The translations under genes were made by a program, and so were the position numbers. A stretch of 64,000 bases of DNA from Streptomyces sp. CB02261 (GTDB lineage Bacteria; Actinomycetota; Actinomycetes; Streptomycetales; Streptomycetaceae): positions 523,019 through 587,018 of the forward strand of contig NZ_LIVX01000004.1 in NCBI RefSeq assembly GCF_001905665.1. Reading direction: 5' to 3'. The notes beneath the pieces were generated by a model. The model was not told the origin of the DNA. It ran no database searches and saw only the letters and a list, made by a program, of their open reading frames with translations. This document shows, one piece after another, positions 41,779 to 50,767 of this stretch. Numbering within the stretch: position 1 is the first letter of the stretch; each line of letters starts with the position of its first letter.

Positions 41779-41841
41779 CGAGGCTGCGGCTGCCCCGCAA
41801 CCACAGTTACGGGACAACCCTTAGTCGGCGAGGGGTGCCCT

Positions 41842-44778
41842 TCATTCGGTGACGCGGACCGCGAGCGCGGGGCGGATGACGGCGGCGCGCCGCGCCGGCC
41901 CGATCGTGGCCAGGAGCGATGCGGCGAAGGTGGCTGCGGCCAGGCCGCAGATGCCGGCCCATTCGACCGGGAAACCTCCTTCGAGGCCCTCGAAGGCGGC
42001 GCTGTTGCTGTACATCAGCCAGGTGGTGAGGACGCCCAGCAGCGTTCCGAGGACGATTCCCTCCACGGCGATGAAGGAGCTCTCCCACAGGAAGGAGCGC
42101 TGGACGGTCCGTGCCCGGAAGCCGAGGGCCCGCAGGATCCCGATGGTGCGGCGGCGTTCGCGTACGGCTCGGACCATGACGACGCCGAGGCCGATGATGC
42201 CCACGCCGAGGCCCAGGGCGAGGAAGCCCTGCATGAGTTGGAAGAAGGCGGTGCTGGAGTCGAACTGTTGGCGGATGTCCGACTCTATGGGTGTGGCGAC
42301 CAGGCTGGACGAGAGCTGCTCGCCCTGCAGCTGGGTCGCCAGGGCGTCGGGGGAAGTTCCGGGGCTGGTGCGCACCAGTGCGGAGGCATTCTGTGCCTGG
42401 GTGCCGAAGAGCTCGCGCGTCGCCTGCTCGCCCAGCACGACGGGGTACGTGGTCGAACTGGCGCCGGTGCCCGGGTAGAAGACCAACCCGTTGCTCAGCA
42501 CGCCGGCGATGACCTTCTGCTCGCTGCGGCCGGTCCGCGTATCCGTCAGGGTGAGGGTGTCCCCGGGGTCGTAGTAGTCGCCGGCCGGGCCGCCCGTGCT
42601 GCCGAAGAAGCCGTCGAGCACGACGTAGCGGGGGTCGGAGGCGAGGGCCTGCCATACGGCGGCGTCGTTGTTCAGGCCGGGCAGCCGCTCCCGGAACGTG
42701 ATGCCGGTGATCGCTCCGTCGGGTACGCCGACGACGGCGGTGTCCAGCGGTTGAGGGCTTCGGTGTCCCGGATCGGTGGCCCGCCCTGTGGCATTGAGCA
42801 GTGGTGTGACGGCGGCGATCCCGGGGGCGGACGGGCCGCCGCGGAGATCGGAGAGGAGTCGGTCGCCGGCGACCTGGGGGTTGTAGTCCAGACGCAGAGA
42901 GTATCCGGCGGTGGCATCGGTGACGACCCCGTCGACTCCGGCGCGGATGATGCCCGAGATCTCCGTCAGGAGGACGAGGACGAACACGATCAAGGTGTAC
43001 ATCACCAGCGTCGCCCCGGTCCTGAATCGCTTGGCCAGCGGGTACGCGACGGCGAGTCGCGCCGCCAGGCCGCCCTGCGTCGGGCGCTGGAGGAGTCGCC
43101 TTACGGGGCGTAGCAAGGTCTTCTGGTTGTCGCTGACGAGCACCACGGCGGAGAACGCGGCCAGGGCACCCTGGATGACGTACACGGACATCGAAGGCGT
43201 GTCGAAGATCCGGGGGCGTATGACGGGTGCGAGGAGTGTCCAGGCGAGCACGGCTCCGGCAACCAGGGTGGTGACCGTGTGACGGGGGAGGACTCGCAGT
43301 AGTGCCGGAGTGGCGAAGGCGAGGGCGAGCGCCGGCATGAGGTACGTCGCGTCGGGCTGGCTGCGTGCCACGGCCGGGATGGCCACGAGTGCGCACAGGA
43401 CCGCCAGTGTGGTGGAGACCGCGAGCAGTCGGCGGCGTGGTCGCTGTCCGGGTGTGGCGGGGAGGTCGCGGATGGCGGCGATGATGTTGAACCTGCTGAT
43501 GCGCACGCTGGTCGCGAGGATGGCAGCGAAGGCGATGAGCAGGCCCATGGCCAGCCCGTTGAGGACGCTGGTGGGGGTGATGGCGAAAGCGATGCGGATG
43601 CTGCTTCCGCCCACCGACCAGCCCTGGAAGATCTGTGCCGCCACCACGGCGACGCCCCAGCCGACGGCGACGCCAAGGGCCACGCCTGGCAGGGCGGACA
43701 GCAACGCGTAGGTGGCGCCTTCGAGGGTGAAGGACCCGACAAGACGCGAGCGCTTCATCCCCACCGCCCGCACCATGCCCATCTGGGACTTCCGCTCCTC
43801 GCCGAGCATCACGAAGATGTTCACCAGAAGCAGCGCGCCCGCGATGATGCTGAAACTGCCGATCATCAGGAAGAGGGCTCCGAGGGAGTCCCCGGCCTGT
43901 TTGGCGTCCCGCAGGACCGTGTGCTTCGGGGTGTCGATCGCTGTCTGCCCGGCGAGCGGGCCCAGTGCCTGCCGGATGTCGGTGGTCACGCGGTCGGTCA
44001 GGGCTTCGCCGCTTTCGACGCCGCCGCGGTTGGACACGAAGGTGACCGAGCGCGGCTCCGCGCCGGCGGTCCGGGCGGCGGAGTCCAGGGCATCCGGTGG
44101 CAGGAACACATCACGGTTCAGCCTGCCGCCCAGCCCCACACCGGCAAGGCCCTGCTCCGGGACCACGCGCTCGACCCGGTATGTCTGCGGTGTCCCGAAC
44201 AGGTACACCGTGATCGGATCCCCGGCTCCCACGCTGAGGGACTGGGCCAGCGGCTCGTTGACCACGACCTGGCCGGGTTTCGGGTTCGGTCCGCCGAGAC
44301 CGGAGTCTCCTCCCGGTGCGCCGAAGCGTGCGGCCTTGTCGAAGTCCATCTGCCAGGCCAGGACGCGCGGCTCGGCGGCTGTGCGGTCGTCGGCGGTGCT
44401 GACGGCCGATGCCTGGGTGGCCTGGGCGTTCAGGACGCCGTCGACGTCGGGGCTGCCCGCCAGGGCGGCCAGCCGCTCGTTGACGGCCTGCCCGGTCGGT
44501 CCGGGGGGTGCGACGACGCGCTCGTCCACCGGTCCCAGGGTGCGGTACGCCTCCTGCCGTACGGAGAAGTTCAAGGTGTCGCCGACGACCAGGGCCCCGA
44601 TGACGATGGCCGTGCCGAGCATCGATCCGCCGATCACCAGCGCCGCCTCGGTGCGCCGGCGGGCGACCTGCCGGAAGGCCAGCCGCCGTGACACCGGCTG
44701 CCGGACGGCGACCACCACCAGGGCCGCGAGGGCGAGCGCGAGGGCCGCGAGCAGCGGGACGAGGAGGTTCGGGTACAT
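41842..44778 (-). CDS. FtsX-like ABC transporter permease, large two-lobe type
   Basis: The open frame extends to 45012, but the ATG at 44778, two bases after the ATPase stop, gives a 978-residue protein that begins with a membrane helix (LVPLLAALALALAALVVVA). It has two FtsX/MacB cores: one near 340-480 (LVNIFVMLGEERKSQMGMVR) and one at the C-terminus (GVVMVRAVRERRRTIGILRA), with a large extracytoplasmic domain in front of each. This layout is that of MacB-like exporters for lipoproteins, peptides or envelope components. Cargo is unknown. The IS lies 20 bp beyond its stop. Confidence 0.88.
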   Translation of the reverse strand: MYPNLLVPLLAALALALAALVVVAVRQPVSRRLAFRQVARRRTEAALVIGGSMLGTAIVIGALVVGDTLNFSVRQEAYRTLGPVDERVVAPPGPTGQAVNERLAALAGSPDVDGVLNAQATQASAVSTADDRTAAEPRVLAWQMDFDKAARFGAPGGDSGLGGPNPKPGQVVVNEPLAQSLSVGAGDPITVYLFGTPQTYRVERVVPEQGLAGVGLGGRLNRDVFLPPDALDSAARTAGAEPRSVTFVSNRGGVESGEALTDRVTTDIRQALGPLAGQTAIDTPKHTVLRDAKQAGDSLGALFLMIGSFSIIAGALLLVNIFVMLGEERKSQMGMVRAVGMKRSRLVGSFTLEGATYALLSALPGVALGVAVGWGVAVVAAQIFQGWSVGGSSIRIAFAITPTSVLNGLAMGLLIAFAAILATSVRISRFNIIAAIRDLPATPGQRPRRRLLAVSTTLAVLCALVAIPAVARSQPDATYLMPALALAFATPALLRVLPRHTVTTLVAGAVLAWTLLAPVIRPRIFDTPSMSVYVIQGALAAFSAVVLVSDNQKTLLRPVRRLLQRPTQGGLAARLAVAYPLAKRFRTGATLVMYTLIVFVLVLLTEISGIIRAGVDGVVTDATAGYSLRLDYNPQVAGDRLLSDLRGGPSAPGIAAVTPLLNATGRATDPGHRSPQPLDTAVVGVPDGAITGITFRERLPGLNNDAAVWQALASDPRYVVLDGFFGSTGGPAGDYYDPGDTLTLTDTRTGRSEQKVIAGVLSNGLVFYPGTGASSTTYPVVLGEQATRELFGTQAQNASALVRTSPGTSPDALATQLQGEQLSSSLVATPIESDIRQQFDSSTAFFQLMQGFLALGLGVGIIGLGVVMVRAVRERRRTIGILRALGFRARTVQRSFLWESSFIAVEGIVLGTLLGVLTTWLMYSNSAAFEGLEGGFPVEWAGICGLAAATFAASLLATIGPARRAAVIRPALAVRVTE

Positions 44779-44780
44779 GA

Positions 44781-45527
44781 TCAGCCCATGGGGATGTCGC
44801 GGATCGTGGCCGGGGCGGTGACGGCCTGGCGGACGTCGTCGACCAACTGCCCGTCGCGCATCCGGATCAGCCGGGGCACGCGGGCGCCGATGGCGCTGTC
44901 GTGGGTGACCAGGACGATCGTCTGGCCCTCGTCCCGGTTGAGCTCGCACAGCAGGTCCATGACCTGGTCGGCCATCGCGCTGTCGAGGTTGCCGGTGGGT
45001 TCGTCCGCCCACACGACGGCGGGCCGCCCGGCCAGGGCGCGGGCGATGGTCACCCGCTGCTGTTCACCGCCGGACAGCTCGCTCGGCCGGTGCTCGACCC
45101 GGTGGCCGAGGCGCACCCGGTCGAGCATGTCCAGTGCCCTGCGACGCGCTTCGCGCGGCCGGGTGCCCACGAGCAGGAGGGGCAGTTCGACGTTCTCCAC
45201 CGCGGAGAAGACGGGGATGAGGTTGAACGCCTGGAAGACGAAGCCCATGGTGTGGGCCCGGTGCTCCGTGCGTGCCGCGTCCGACATGGCGAACAGATCG
45301 TGGCCGTCGACCTCCACCCGGCCGCCGTCGATGTCGTCGAGCCCCGACAGACAATTCAGCAGGGTGGTCTTTCCGGAACCGGACGGTCCCATGACTCCCA
45401 CCATCTCTCCGTGGTGCACGAGGAGATCCAGGTCGAGCAGGGCGGTGACCTCGACGGAGCCCGTCCGGTAGATCTTGCTTACCTCGGTGGCGACGAGGAG
45501 TGCGCGGTCGGCGTTCATGTCTCCCAT
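44781..45527 (-). CDS. ABC transporter ATPase, LolD/MacB type
   Basis: The ATG at 45527 follows GGAGGA and gives 248 residues; the frame upstream is shadow of a pseudogene. Walker A is MGPSGSGKTTLL, the signature is LSGGEQQRVTIARAL, and Walker B is VVWADEPTGNLDS, the classic LolD/MacB spelling. It drives the FtsX-like permease encoded 2 bp downstream. No regulator or membrane-fusion protein is adjacent. Confidence 0.93.
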   Translation of the reverse strand: MGDMNADRALLVATEVSKIYRTGSVEVTALLDLDLLVHHGEMVGVMGPSGSGKTTLLNCLSGLDDIDGGRVEVDGHDLFAMSDAARTEHRAHTMGFVFQAFNLIPVFSAVENVELPLLLVGTRPREARRRALDMLDRVRLGHRVEHRPSELSGGEQQRVTIARALAGRPAVVWADEPTGNLDSAMADQVMDLLCELNRDEGQTIVLVTHDSAIGARVPRLIRMRDGQLVDDVRQAVTAPATIRDIPMG

Positions 45528-45569
45528 ACCATCCTCCGGAGGGAACAGGAAGCTACGGCCACCCAGGCC

Positions 45570-45820
45570 CTGGGGAGGGGCCGAAGGGCCCAATCGTCGG
45601 GTCCGCGATCCCCCGCTCGAGTGCGAAGACCGCCCCGGACCCGGCGCCCAGGCCGGCGGCCATGCCGCAGAAGGCCGCCGTTCCCACGGAGACCAGGTCC
45701 GCCTCGAACGCCGCGACCAGTGCGCCCAGAAGCAGAGGGTGAACCCGGTGGTGGCGAGGAGCAGCATCTGCCACGGTTGCGGCGTATCCGCGACCGGCCG
45801 GCTCCCCGTGTTCCGGACCA
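45570..45820 (-). pseudogene. NarK-like nitrate/nitrite transporter remnant
   Basis: From an ATG at 45820, after GGGAGG, the complement reads MVRNTGSRPVADTPQPWQML and LLATTGFTLCFWAHW, the start of a major-facilitator nitrate transporter. It then shifts frame to LVAAFEADLVSVGTAAFCGM and AAGLGAGSGAVFALE, which resembles an internal or late helix. Fewer than 90 of about 450 residues remain. It stands beside formate dehydrogenase and stress genes, where nitrate respiration genes are often found. Confidence 0.55.
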
Positions 45821-45943
45821 TGGTGGCCTCCCGGCAGTGATCCGCATGGGCGTCGTGAGCACTGCCGTTCCCCACCCTCCGGCCGCCGGGGCCCCGCCTC
45901 CAGGGGCCACTCGTTCCCTTCCGTGACCGTCCGGCCCCCTGCC

Positions 45944-45960
45944 AGGGCCGGTCGGCCCCT
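45944..45960. promoter_or_regulatory. Dormancy-type palindrome before the formate dehydrogenase operon
   Basis: AGGGCCGGTCGGCCCCT is a near-perfect palindrome of the GGGCCG-NN-CGGYCC form, about 95 bp before the SHOCT gene. The same motif recurs at 52616, 55651, 57533 and 58703. It fits an OsdR/DevR-type response-regulator site. Confidence 0.65.
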
Positions 45961-46055
45961 GTGTGAAGCGTCGTGGAGCTGCGCACGGTGGTAGCGGCGG
46001 ACAGGCCGGTGGTGGGAGCGTCCGGCTCCTGCCGGTCAGGCCGTCGGGAGTGTGA

Positions 46056-46319
46056 GTGGCGATGATGTTCTGGTACGGCGACGGCATGAACGGATGGGGT
46101 TGGTTCGCCATGTCAGCCGGGATGGTGCTGTTCTGGGGCCTTCTCATCACCGTTGCGGTGATGCTCTTCCGCACACTGGACCGTGCCGGCGAACGGCCGA
46201 CGGGGTCTCGGCCCTCCACGTCGGCGGAGCAGATCCTGGGCGAGCGACTGGCGCGCGGTGAGATCGACGAGGAGGAGTACCGTCGGCGCCTGACCGCCCT
46301 GCGCAGCTCGGAACCGTGA
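46056..46319 (+). CDS. Small membrane protein with SHOCT domain
   Basis: The GTG at 46056 has GGGAG at the right distance and gives 87 residues; ATG codons at 46062 and 46065 are alternatives. One membrane helix (AMSAGMVLFWGLLITVAVML) precedes a C-terminal SHOCT motif (AEQILGERLARGEIDEEEYR), a short module common in oligomeric membrane or stress proteins. Its stop overlaps the start of the next gene (GTGA), tying it to formate dehydrogenase expression. Its role is not known; assembly or membrane placement of the complex is a guess. Confidence 0.85.
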   Translation: MAMMFWYGDGMNGWGWFAMSAGMVLFWGLLITVAVMLFRTLDRAGERPTGSRPSTSAEQILGERLARGEIDEEEYRRRLTALRSSEP

Positions 46320-48067
46320 ACCCCGTGACCGACCGGGATGCGAGCGGCAGCGCCGCCGGTCACCCTGGGAGCATGACCGGTCGGATGCCCGGGGACCCGG
46401 GCGGACGCCCAGACACGCTCCGTGAGCTGACCGCACGGCACGGAGGGCGCGGGGGACTGCTGCCGGGCGCACTGGAGCGCGCCGGGTCGGGCACCGCCGA
46501 AAGGCCCGAGGCGTGGGCGCCCCAGGTCGCGGCGGCAGCCGGACTGCCGGCCGCCGCGGGGCTCGGCCCCGCCACCTTCTTCGCCGATCTCGCCGCCCCG
46601 CGCGGCGAGCGGCACGTGCGCGTGTGCACCGCGACGGCGTGCTTCGCCGCACGGGGCGGGGAGCATCTGGCTGAAGTCGAACAGGCTCTCGGAGTGGTGG
46701 CGGGCACGGTCGACGAGACGGGCTCGACCTCGCTGCAGGCGGTGCACTGCCTCGGCTACTGCTACGCGGGCCCCGCCGCCCTCGACGGCACCCTGCCTCG
46801 CGCGGGCCCGGACCTGGCCCACCAACTCGTCGGGCGGACGGAGCCGCGCGCGCCGGGCATCCCCGCAGCCGACACCACCGGTTCGCCGGTTCTACTTGCC
46901 GGCATCGTAGGAGGGCAGCACGCCTGGGACGTCTGGCGCGGGGCGGTGGCCGGGCTGCGGCCCGAGGACGTACGGGAGGAGACCGCCGTCTCGGGACTGC
47001 GCGGGCGAGGCGGCGCTGGATTTCCGGTGGCCGACAAGTGGGCGGCAGCGGCGGGAAAGCCGGACACGGTCGTCGTCGCCAACGGGGACGAGGGCGACCC
47101 GGGCTCGTACGCCGACCGGCTGCTCATGGAGGAGGACCCCGAGCGCGTCCTCGCGGGACTCGCCCTGGCCTGCTTCGCGTGCGGCGCCCGGCGAGGGACC
47201 GTTCTGGTGCGCTCCGAGTATCCGAAGGCCATGGCCCGGCTCCGGCGGGCGGTCAAACGCGCGACGGAGGCGGGGGACCTGGCTGCCTCGGTCGAGACAG
47301 CCGGTCCCTCGCCGTTCGTGGAGATCGTCGAAGGAGCCGGTTCCTATGTCGCCGGCGAGGAGACCGCCCTCATCGCCCGCCTCGAAGGCGCTCGCGGCTG
47401 CGCGCGCCCGCGGCCCCCCTACCCCACGGACCATGGCTTGTGGGACGCGCCGACGGTGGTCAACAACGTGGAGACCCTGGCGGCCGTGCCCTGGATCGTC
47501 GCCCACGGCGGAGCGTCCTATGCTCGACGCGGTGTACCGGACGAGACCGGCACCAAACTGGTGTGCCTGTCCGAACGGTTCGCCCGACCCGGGGCCTACG
47601 AGGTCGAACTCGGCACACCCGTGGACGAGATCGTCACCGGGTTGGGCGGTGGCCTCAAGGACGGCCGCGAGCTCGTCGCCCTTCAGATCGGCGGCCCCCT
47701 CGGCGGCTTCCTCGCCGGACGTGCGCCGGACGTCCCGCTCACCACGGCAGCGCTCGCCGAGCACGGCGCCGCCCTCGGGCACGCCGGGATGGTCGCCTTC
47801 GATGCCTTCGTCGACCCGTACGAACTCCTCCGACACATATGGGAGTTCGCCGCAGACGAGAGCTGCGGGGCCTGCTCGCCCTGCCGGATCGGCACCCGGC
47901 GAGGGCTTGAACTCGCGCAGGGCCAGGCCGGGCCGGGGGAGTCCTACGAACGACTGGCACGGCTGATGGGCGAGGCGAGTCTCTGCGCGTTCGGCCGGCG
48001 TGTTCCCGCCGCCGTCCGCAGCCTGGCGCGCGCCTACGGGCCGGCCCTGGAAGGATGGGACCGATGA
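46316..48067 (+). CDS. NAD-dependent formate dehydrogenase diaphorase subunit (NuoE-NuoF fusion)
   Basis: The 583-residue protein starts with GTG in a 4-bp overlap. Residues to about 165 form a thioredoxin-like NuoE domain with 2Fe-2S ligands in CTATAC and CLGYC. The rest is NuoF: FMN site GLRGRGGAGFPVADKW, NAD region NGDEGDPGSYADR, and the 4Fe-4S motif ESCGACSPCRIGTRRG with a later Cys in LCAFGRR. Such fusions are the beta subunits of soluble NAD-linked formate dehydrogenases (FdsB type). It passes electrons from the catalytic subunit to NAD. The catalytic subunit start overlaps its stop. Confidence 0.93.
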   Translation: MNPVTDRDASGSAAGHPGSMTGRMPGDPGGRPDTLRELTARHGGRGGLLPGALERAGSGTAERPEAWAPQVAAAAGLPAAAGLGPATFFADLAAPRGERHVRVCTATACFAARGGEHLAEVEQALGVVAGTVDETGSTSLQAVHCLGYCYAGPAALDGTLPRAGPDLAHQLVGRTEPRAPGIPAADTTGSPVLLAGIVGGQHAWDVWRGAVAGLRPEDVREETAVSGLRGRGGAGFPVADKWAAAAGKPDTVVVANGDEGDPGSYADRLLMEEDPERVLAGLALACFACGARRGTVLVRSEYPKAMARLRRAVKRATEAGDLAASVETAGPSPFVEIVEGAGSYVAGEETALIARLEGARGCARPRPPYPTDHGLWDAPTVVNNVETLAAVPWIVAHGGASYARRGVPDETGTKLVCLSERFARPGAYEVELGTPVDEIVTGLGGGLKDGRELVALQIGGPLGGFLAGRAPDVPLTTAALAEHGAALGHAGMVAFDAFVDPYELLRHIWEFAADESCGACSPCRIGTRRGLELAQGQAGPGESYERLARLMGEASLCAFGRRVPAAVRSLARAYGPALEGWDR

Positions 48068-50757
48068 CACGGCTCCAGGTCGACGGCGTTCCTGTCGAAC
48101 TGCCCGCCGGGGCGTCACTGCTCGACGCGGTACGTGCCATCGGAGCCGAACTGCCCACCCTCTGCCACGACGACCGTCTCCGGTCGGCCGGCTCCTGCCG
48201 GACCTGCCTGGTCCGAGCCGACGGCCGGACCGTCGCCGCCTGCGTCACGCCCGCGACGTCGGGCCTCACCGTCGACACCGCCGACGAGGGCGTGCGGAAC
48301 CTGCGCCGGGACGCGGTCGCCCTGATCGCCTCGGCGCTCCCGCCGCACGCGCTCGCCGACAGCGCGCACAGTGAACTGGCCGAGGCGTGCCGGGCCTTGG
48401 GGATCCCCGTGGACTCGGCTGCCGGAGAGCCCACGCGCGGGCGGGACGAGAGCCACCCGTACGTCCATCTCGACCGCGACCTGTGCATCGCGTGCGGGCG
48501 CTGCGTACGGATGTGTTCCGACGTCCAGGGCACGTTCGCGCTCACCCTCATCGGACGCGGTGCCGACACGGTCGTCTCCCCGGGCACCGGCGGGCCCTGG
48601 GCCGACTCCGACTGTGTGTCCTGCGGCGGCTGCGTCGACACCTGTCCCACGGGGGCGATCACCGGGCCCGGCCCCGGCCAGGGCCTCACCTCGCGGCGGG
48701 TCCCCGCTGACCGCACACGCACCACCTGCGGCTACTGCGGGGTCGGCTGCACCCTCGACGTCGTCGTCCGCGAGGACCGCGTCGCTGCCGTGCTCCCTGC
48801 TCGGGACGGGCCGGTCAACCGGGGCCACGCCTGCGTCAAGGGCCGCTTCGCGTACGGATACCTCGGCTCCGCCGAACGTCTCACGGAGCCCCTGATCCGG
48901 GAGAACGGCGAACTACGACCGGCGACCTGGGACGAGGCGGTGACCCGGATCGCCGACGGCCTGCGCGCGGCCGTCCTCGACGGCGGACCCGACGCGGTCG
49001 CCGCGATCTCCTCCGCCCGTGCCGCCAACGAGGAGAACTACCTCGTCCAGAAGCTCCTGCGGGCCGTCATCGGCACCAACAACGTCGACAACTGCTCCCG
49101 ACTGTGCCATGCCCCTTCCGCCGCCGGCCTCACCGCCTCCTTCGGACGCGCCGGCGGCACCGACCCCTTCGACGACGTCGAGACCGCCGACTGCCTCATG
49201 GTCGTCGGCGCCAACCCCGTCGAAGCCCACCCCGTCGTCGGTGCCCGCCTCCTCCAGCGGGCACTCGCGGGCGCCTCCCTGATCGTGGCCGACCCCCGTG
49301 CCGTGGGCCTTGCCCGCCATGCCGACGTACACCTGCGTCCGCGCCCCGGTACGAACGTCGCACTCTTCCACGGCCTCGCCCACGTCCTCGTCGACGAAGG
49401 CATGACCGACCCGGGCTTCCTCCACGACCGGGCCATCGGACTGGACGAACTCGCCGACCTGCTGGCCGACTACCCGCCCGCGCGGGTCGCCAGGATCACC
49501 GGAGTCCCCGCCGCCGACATCAGGACGGCCGCCCGGCTCTACGGCCTCGCCGAGCGTCCGGCTGTTCTGTACGGGCTCGGTGTCACCGAGCACCTGCACG
49601 GCACCGACGGCGTCCGCACCCTGGCGAACCTCCCCATCCTCCGCGGTGCTGTCGGCGGCACCGGCCGCGGGTTCGGCATCAGCCCCCTGCGCGGCCAGAA
49701 CAACGTGCAAGGCGCCTCCGACATGGGTGCCCTGCCCGACCTGCTCCCGGGCTACGGCCGGGTCACCGACCCGGAGGCCCGCGCCCGCGCCGAGGCGGTG
49801 TGGGGCCGGCCGGTCTCACCGACGCCGGGGCTGCGCATACCCGAGATGTTCGCAGCAGCCCGGGAAGGCCGCCTGCGGGCGCTGTGGATCATCGGTGAGG
49901 ACGTGTGCGCCACCGATCCGGACAGCCGGCGCGTGGCCGAGGCCCTCGACGCCTGCCCCCTGGTCGTGGTCAACGAGCTTTTCCTCGGTGAGACCGCCCG
50001 GCATGCCGATGTCGTCCTGCCCGTGGCCTCCTGGCTGGAGAAGGACGGGACCTTCGTCAACTTCGACCGCCGCTTCCAACGTGTACGGCAGGCCGTGAAA
50101 CCGCCGGGCACCGCACGCTCCGACTTCGGGGTCGTGCACGCCGTCGCCGATGCCCTCGGTGCCGACCTGGGCTGCCCCACCCCAGCGGCAGCCCTCGCCG
50201 AGTGCGGACGTGTGACACCTCTCTTCGCGGGTCTCTCGCACGAGCGGCTCGACCGGGAGGGGGCGGTGCCCTGGCCCTGCCCCGCACCGGACCGGCCGGG
50301 CGAAGCCACCCTGTACGTGGAGGGGTTCGCCACCCCCGACGGACGCGCCCATCTGTCGGCGGCCCCCTATCTACCGCCGGGCGAAGAACCGGATCACGAC
50401 TATCCTCTGGTGCTCGTCACCGGGCGCCGATGGGCCCACTACAACTCCGGGAGCATGACCCGGCGAGGCGGCAACCTTCTTCTCGACGCGTCCGACCCTC
50501 TGGACCTGCACCCGGAGGACGCCGCCCGGTTCGGTATCCGGGACGGCAGCCCGGTCACCGTCGAGAGCCGTCACGGACTGGCGCGACTGGTCGCCCGCGT
50601 GGGGATGGAACTCGCTCCTGGGCAGGTCTTCTGCGCGTTCCACTTCCCGGCCAGCGCCGTCAACTCCCTCACCTCGGAGCACGCCGACACCGTGACCTCG
50701 TGTCCGGAGTACAAGGTCACGGCGGTACGGCTGCGTCCGACGGTGTCCGACGACTGA
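48064..50757 (+). CDS. fdhA: Formate dehydrogenase catalytic subunit
   Basis: The ATG at 48064 overlaps the previous stop (ATGA); 897 residues. Order: 2Fe-2S ferredoxin-like domain (about 1-75; LCHDDRLRSAGSCRTC), a His-Cys3 cluster region, two 4Fe-4S motifs (CIACGRCVRMC and CVSCGGCVDTCPTG), then the molybdopterin core (CGYCGVGC from about residue 222) and the C-terminal dinucleotide-binding domain (LVTGRRWAHYNSGSMTRR). Cysteine in SRLCHAPS is the metal ligand that is selenocysteine in FdhF, so no selenium is needed. It oxidises formate to CO2 using bis-MGD molybdenum or tungsten. FdhD and cofactor genes are not in the window. Confidence 0.94.
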   Translation: MTRLQVDGVPVELPAGASLLDAVRAIGAELPTLCHDDRLRSAGSCRTCLVRADGRTVAACVTPATSGLTVDTADEGVRNLRRDAVALIASALPPHALADSAHSELAEACRALGIPVDSAAGEPTRGRDESHPYVHLDRDLCIACGRCVRMCSDVQGTFALTLIGRGADTVVSPGTGGPWADSDCVSCGGCVDTCPTGAITGPGPGQGLTSRRVPADRTRTTCGYCGVGCTLDVVVREDRVAAVLPARDGPVNRGHACVKGRFAYGYLGSAERLTEPLIRENGELRPATWDEAVTRIADGLRAAVLDGGPDAVAAISSARAANEENYLVQKLLRAVIGTNNVDNCSRLCHAPSAAGLTASFGRAGGTDPFDDVETADCLMVVGANPVEAHPVVGARLLQRALAGASLIVADPRAVGLARHADVHLRPRPGTNVALFHGLAHVLVDEGMTDPGFLHDRAIGLDELADLLADYPPARVARITGVPAADIRTAARLYGLAERPAVLYGLGVTEHLHGTDGVRTLANLPILRGAVGGTGRGFGISPLRGQNNVQGASDMGALPDLLPGYGRVTDPEARARAEAVWGRPVSPTPGLRIPEMFAAAREGRLRALWIIGEDVCATDPDSRRVAEALDACPLVVVNELFLGETARHADVVLPVASWLEKDGTFVNFDRRFQRVRQAVKPPGTARSDFGVVHAVADALGADLGCPTPAAALAECGRVTPLFAGLSHERLDREGAVPWPCPAPDRPGEATLYVEGFATPDGRAHLSAAPYLPPGEEPDHDYPLVLVTGRRWAHYNSGSMTRRGGNLLLDASDPLDLHPEDAARFGIRDGSPVTVESRHGLARLVARVGMELAPGQVFCAFHFPASAVNSLTSEHADTVTSCPEYKVTAVRLRPTVSDD

Positions 50758-50767
50758 ACGGTACCGA

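Larger units (their letters stand above)
40614..41821. mobile_element. IS5-family insertion sequence with passenger gene
   Basis: The 1208-bp element is bounded by perfect 15-bp inverted repeats, AGGGTTGTCCCGTAA at 40614-40628 and its complement at 41807-41821. It is flanked on each side by TA (40612-40613 and 41822-41823), consistent with a 2-bp target duplication as in the IS427 group of IS5. It carries a transposase on the complement and a second, divergent small gene. The subterminal decamer ATGATCTCCG (40629-40638) recurs inverted at 41449-41458, between the transposase start and the passenger, which may mark an older right end. Confidence 0.88.
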
